From contig CAKQNH010000290.1 of assembly GCA_934255105.1 (NCBI GenBank), forward strand, positions 1 through 6,355: DNA of 6,355 bases, in the 5' to 3' direction. This DNA comes from an uncultured Pirellulaceae bacterium. GTDB taxonomy: Bacteria; Planctomycetota; Planctomycetia; Pirellulales; Pirellulaceae. The translations under genes were made by a program, and so were the position numbers. The notes under the pieces are model-generated. The model had not been told where the DNA came from. It saw only the letters and a list, made by a program, of their open reading frames with translations, and did no database searches. Below, in pieces: positions 4,872 through 6,355 of this stretch (within the stretch, counting starts at the first letter, position 1; every line of letters begins with the position of its first letter).

Positions 4872-6302
4872 ATGACCAAATCATCTGATTACGAAAACCC
4901 GTTGATCTCGCGTTACGCATCGCGCGAGATGTCGCAGTTGTGGAGCAGCGAGCATCGTTCGCGATTGTGGCGGCAGCTATGGATCGTGCTGGCCGAGTGC
5001 GAGCAGGAGTTGGGACTGCCGATCAGCGATGCGCAGTTGGCACAATTGCGGCAATTCGAAACGCAGGTCGATCTGAAAGTGGTCGCCGATTATGAGCGTC
5101 GACTGCGGCATGACGTGATGGCCCATGTGCATGCCTATGGCGATCAATGCCCTGATGCGCGTGGCATTATCCACTGGGGAGCGACCAGTTGCTACGTGAC
5201 GGACAATGGCGATCTGCTGATGCTACGCGATGGGCTGGAGATGATCCGTCAGCGGCTGATTGGGGTGATTGCCACACTGGCCGACTTCGCCAAGCGTTAC
5301 CGCGACTTGCCATGCTTGGCGTTTACGCACTTGCAGCCCGCGCAGCCGACCACGGTGGGCAAGCGCGCCTGCCTGTGGGCCTATGACTTTGTGTTGGACC
5401 TGCAGGAGTTGCAGCATCGGCTCGACAGCTTGCGGGCGCGCAGCGCCAAGGGGACGACGGGGACGCAAGCGAGCTTTCTACAGTTGTTTGACGGAGACCA
5501 TCAAAAAGTCCGCCAGCTCGAACAACGCATCGCACAGCGCCTGGGATTTGAGGACAGCTACGCGGTTACCGGCCAGACCTACCCCCGCAAAGTCGATGCG
5601 CACATCATGGATGTGCTATCGGGCATTGCGCAGAGCATCCACAAGACGGCTACCGACCTGCGGCTACTGTCCAGTCGAAAAGAAGTCGAGGAGCCGTTTG
5701 AAAAGGATCAGATCGGTTCGTCCGCCATGGCCTACAAGCGCAATCCGATGCGCAGCGAGCGGATGTGTTCGCTGGCTCGCTTTGTGATGAGCCTACAGTC
5801 CTCGGCGGCGCAAACCGCGGCGGTGCAGTGGATGGAACGCACGCTGGACGACAGTGCCAATCGCCGCTTGGTGCTGCCTCAAGGCTTCTTAGCCGTGGAT
5901 GCTTGTCTGATCCTGATGCAGAATGTCGCCAGTGGAATGGTGGTCTACGACAAGCAGATAGCCAAACACCTGGCCGAAGAACTACCCTTCATGGCTACTG
6001 AAGCGATCATGATGGCCGCCGTGGCCGCGGGGGCTGACCGGCAGGAAATCCACGAAAACATTCGCCAACACAGCGTGGCGGCCGGATTGCGGGTCAAGCA
6101 AGAAGCAGCCGACAACGATCTGTTGCAGCGTCTTAAAGCCGACCCCGTGTATGCCAAACTGGATATCGATTCTTTGGTCGACCCGTTAGGTTTTGTTGGC
6201 CGCGCTCCGCAGCAGGTGGACGAGTTTCTGGAAGAGGTCATCGAGCCGATTATCACGCGTTATGGACGCCCCGAGAACATACAGGCAGAGGTGACAGTCT
6301 GA
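4872..6302 (+). CDS. purB: Adenylosuccinate lyase, animal-like subtype
   Basis: This 476-residue cytoplasmic enzyme cleaves SAICAR to AICAR plus fumarate, and adenylosuccinate to AMP plus fumarate, in purine synthesis; it is normally a homotetramer. It belongs to the fumarase/aspartase superfamily. ATG 4872 is preferred over TTG 4842 because [17 protein letters not shown] matches the family N-terminus; only a weak AAGAGA precedes it. Recalled against human ADSL, the protein is collinear with a constant offset of 6. R14-Y15 bind phosphate, H80 (RHDVMAHVH) and H153 (FTHLQPAQ) are active-site histidines, S283 and K289 lie in [11 protein letters not shown], and E296-R297, R323, S328 and R332 ([11 protein letters not shown]) complete the site. 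LPFMATE (371-377) and GRAPQQV (443-449) are also shared. Alanine 287 replaces the usual proline of the signature. The gene appears complete, 157 bases after the HD gene, with a repeat in between. Confidence 0.97.
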   Translation: MTKSSDYENPLISRYASREMSQLWSSEHRSRLWRQLWIVLAECEQELGLPISDAQLAQLRQFETQVDLKVVADYERRLRHDVMAHVHAYGDQCPDARGIIHWGATSCYVTDNGDLLMLRDGLEMIRQRLIGVIATLADFAKRYRDLPCLAFTHLQPAQPTTVGKRACLWAYDFVLDLQELQHRLDSLRARSAKGTTGTQASFLQLFDGDHQKVRQLEQRIAQRLGFEDSYAVTGQTYPRKVDAHIMDVLSGIAQSIHKTATDLRLLSSRKEVEEPFEKDQIGSSAMAYKRNPMRSERMCSLARFVMSLQSSAAQTAAVQWMERTLDDSANRRLVLPQGFLAVDACLILMQNVASGMVVYDKQIAKHLAEELPFMATEAIMMAAVAAGADRQEIHENIRQHSVAAGLRVKQEAADNDLLQRLKADPVYAKLDIDSLVDPLGFVGRAPQQVDEFLEEVIEPIITRYGRPENIQAEVTV

Positions 6303-6309
6303 GGCTAAG

Positions 6310-6338
6310 TACACAACGCGGGCCGAGTCTGTTAAGAT
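6310..6338 (+). promoter_or_regulatory. Candidate promoter for a gene beyond the right edge
   Basis: TACACA (6310-6315, four of six to TTGACA) and TAAGAT (6333-6338, four of six to TATAAT) are 17 bases apart, a standard spacing. It starts 7 bases after the purB stop. The gene it would serve lies outside the window, so this rests on motif match and on recurrence of TAAGAT in the other spacers. Confidence 0.35.
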
Positions 6339-6355
6339 TTTGGTCAAGGCTCTGG

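Noticed and set aside
5269..5787. 172-codon open frame on the plus strand inside purB
   Set aside because: It is a shifted-frame shadow of purB, whose own frame is conserved throughout; the shadow is Arg/Ser/Cys-rich as expected from GC-biased frames.
3269..6302. HD phosphohydrolase plus purB as an antiviral nucleotide-depletion system
   Set aside because: SAMHD1-like enzymes can act in defence, but purB is a housekeeping gene, the two are separated by a hairpin and repeats, and there is no sensor, toxin or mobile-element context.

Overview
The window looks like a piece of a planctomycete chromosome, probably of the Pirellula/Rhodopirellula group. This is inferred from moderately high GC, large spacers carrying short degenerate tandem repeats, few Shine-Dalgarno sequences, a secreted lineage-type protein of unknown function, and an adenylosuccinate lyase of the animal-like subtype. 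No 16S or other taxonomic marker is present, so the assignment is tentative.

Layout. (1) Bases 1-490, plus strand: the C-terminal 162 residues of a zinc/NAD-dependent, glutathione-independent formaldehyde dehydrogenase, cut by the left edge. (2) Bases 491-801: a gene-free spacer between two convergent genes, with a perfect hairpin at 554-568 and a degenerate tandem repeat (period about 31 bp) at 628-746. Inside the repeat is an 8-bp stem hairpin that, on the minus strand, is followed by a short T-run and so resembles a terminator. (3) Bases 802-2790, minus strand: a 662-residue exported protein of unknown function with a signal peptide, resembling the DUF3352-like secreted proteins of planctomycetes. 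(4) Bases 2791-3268: a divergent spacer of about 480 bp, holding five copies of a 35-bp tandem repeat that ends almost at the next start codon, and three copies of the 8-mer GTAAGATA, whose TAAGAT core resembles a -10 box. (5) Bases 3269-4714, plus: an HD-domain phosphohydrolase of the SAMHD1/YwfO dNTPase type. (6) Bases 4715-4871: a short spacer with a hairpin and two copies of a different 35-bp unit. (7) Bases 4872-6302, plus: purB, adenylosuccinate lyase, apparently complete. (8) Bases 6303-6355: start of the next spacer, with another TAAGAT box.

The genes do not form an evident single system. The HD phosphohydrolase and purB both act on nucleotides (dNTP removal and AMP/IMP synthesis) and lie in tandem, but the repeat- and hairpin-bearing spacer between them argues for separate transcription. 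Formaldehyde oxidation and the exported protein are unrelated neighbours. The most noteworthy signals are in the spacers (two unrelated 35-bp tandem repeats, the recurring GTAAGATA box, a possible leaderless HD gene and a switchable hairpin) and in the animal-like purB. I see no CRISPR array, transposase, integrase, tRNA, rRNA or known defence cassette.
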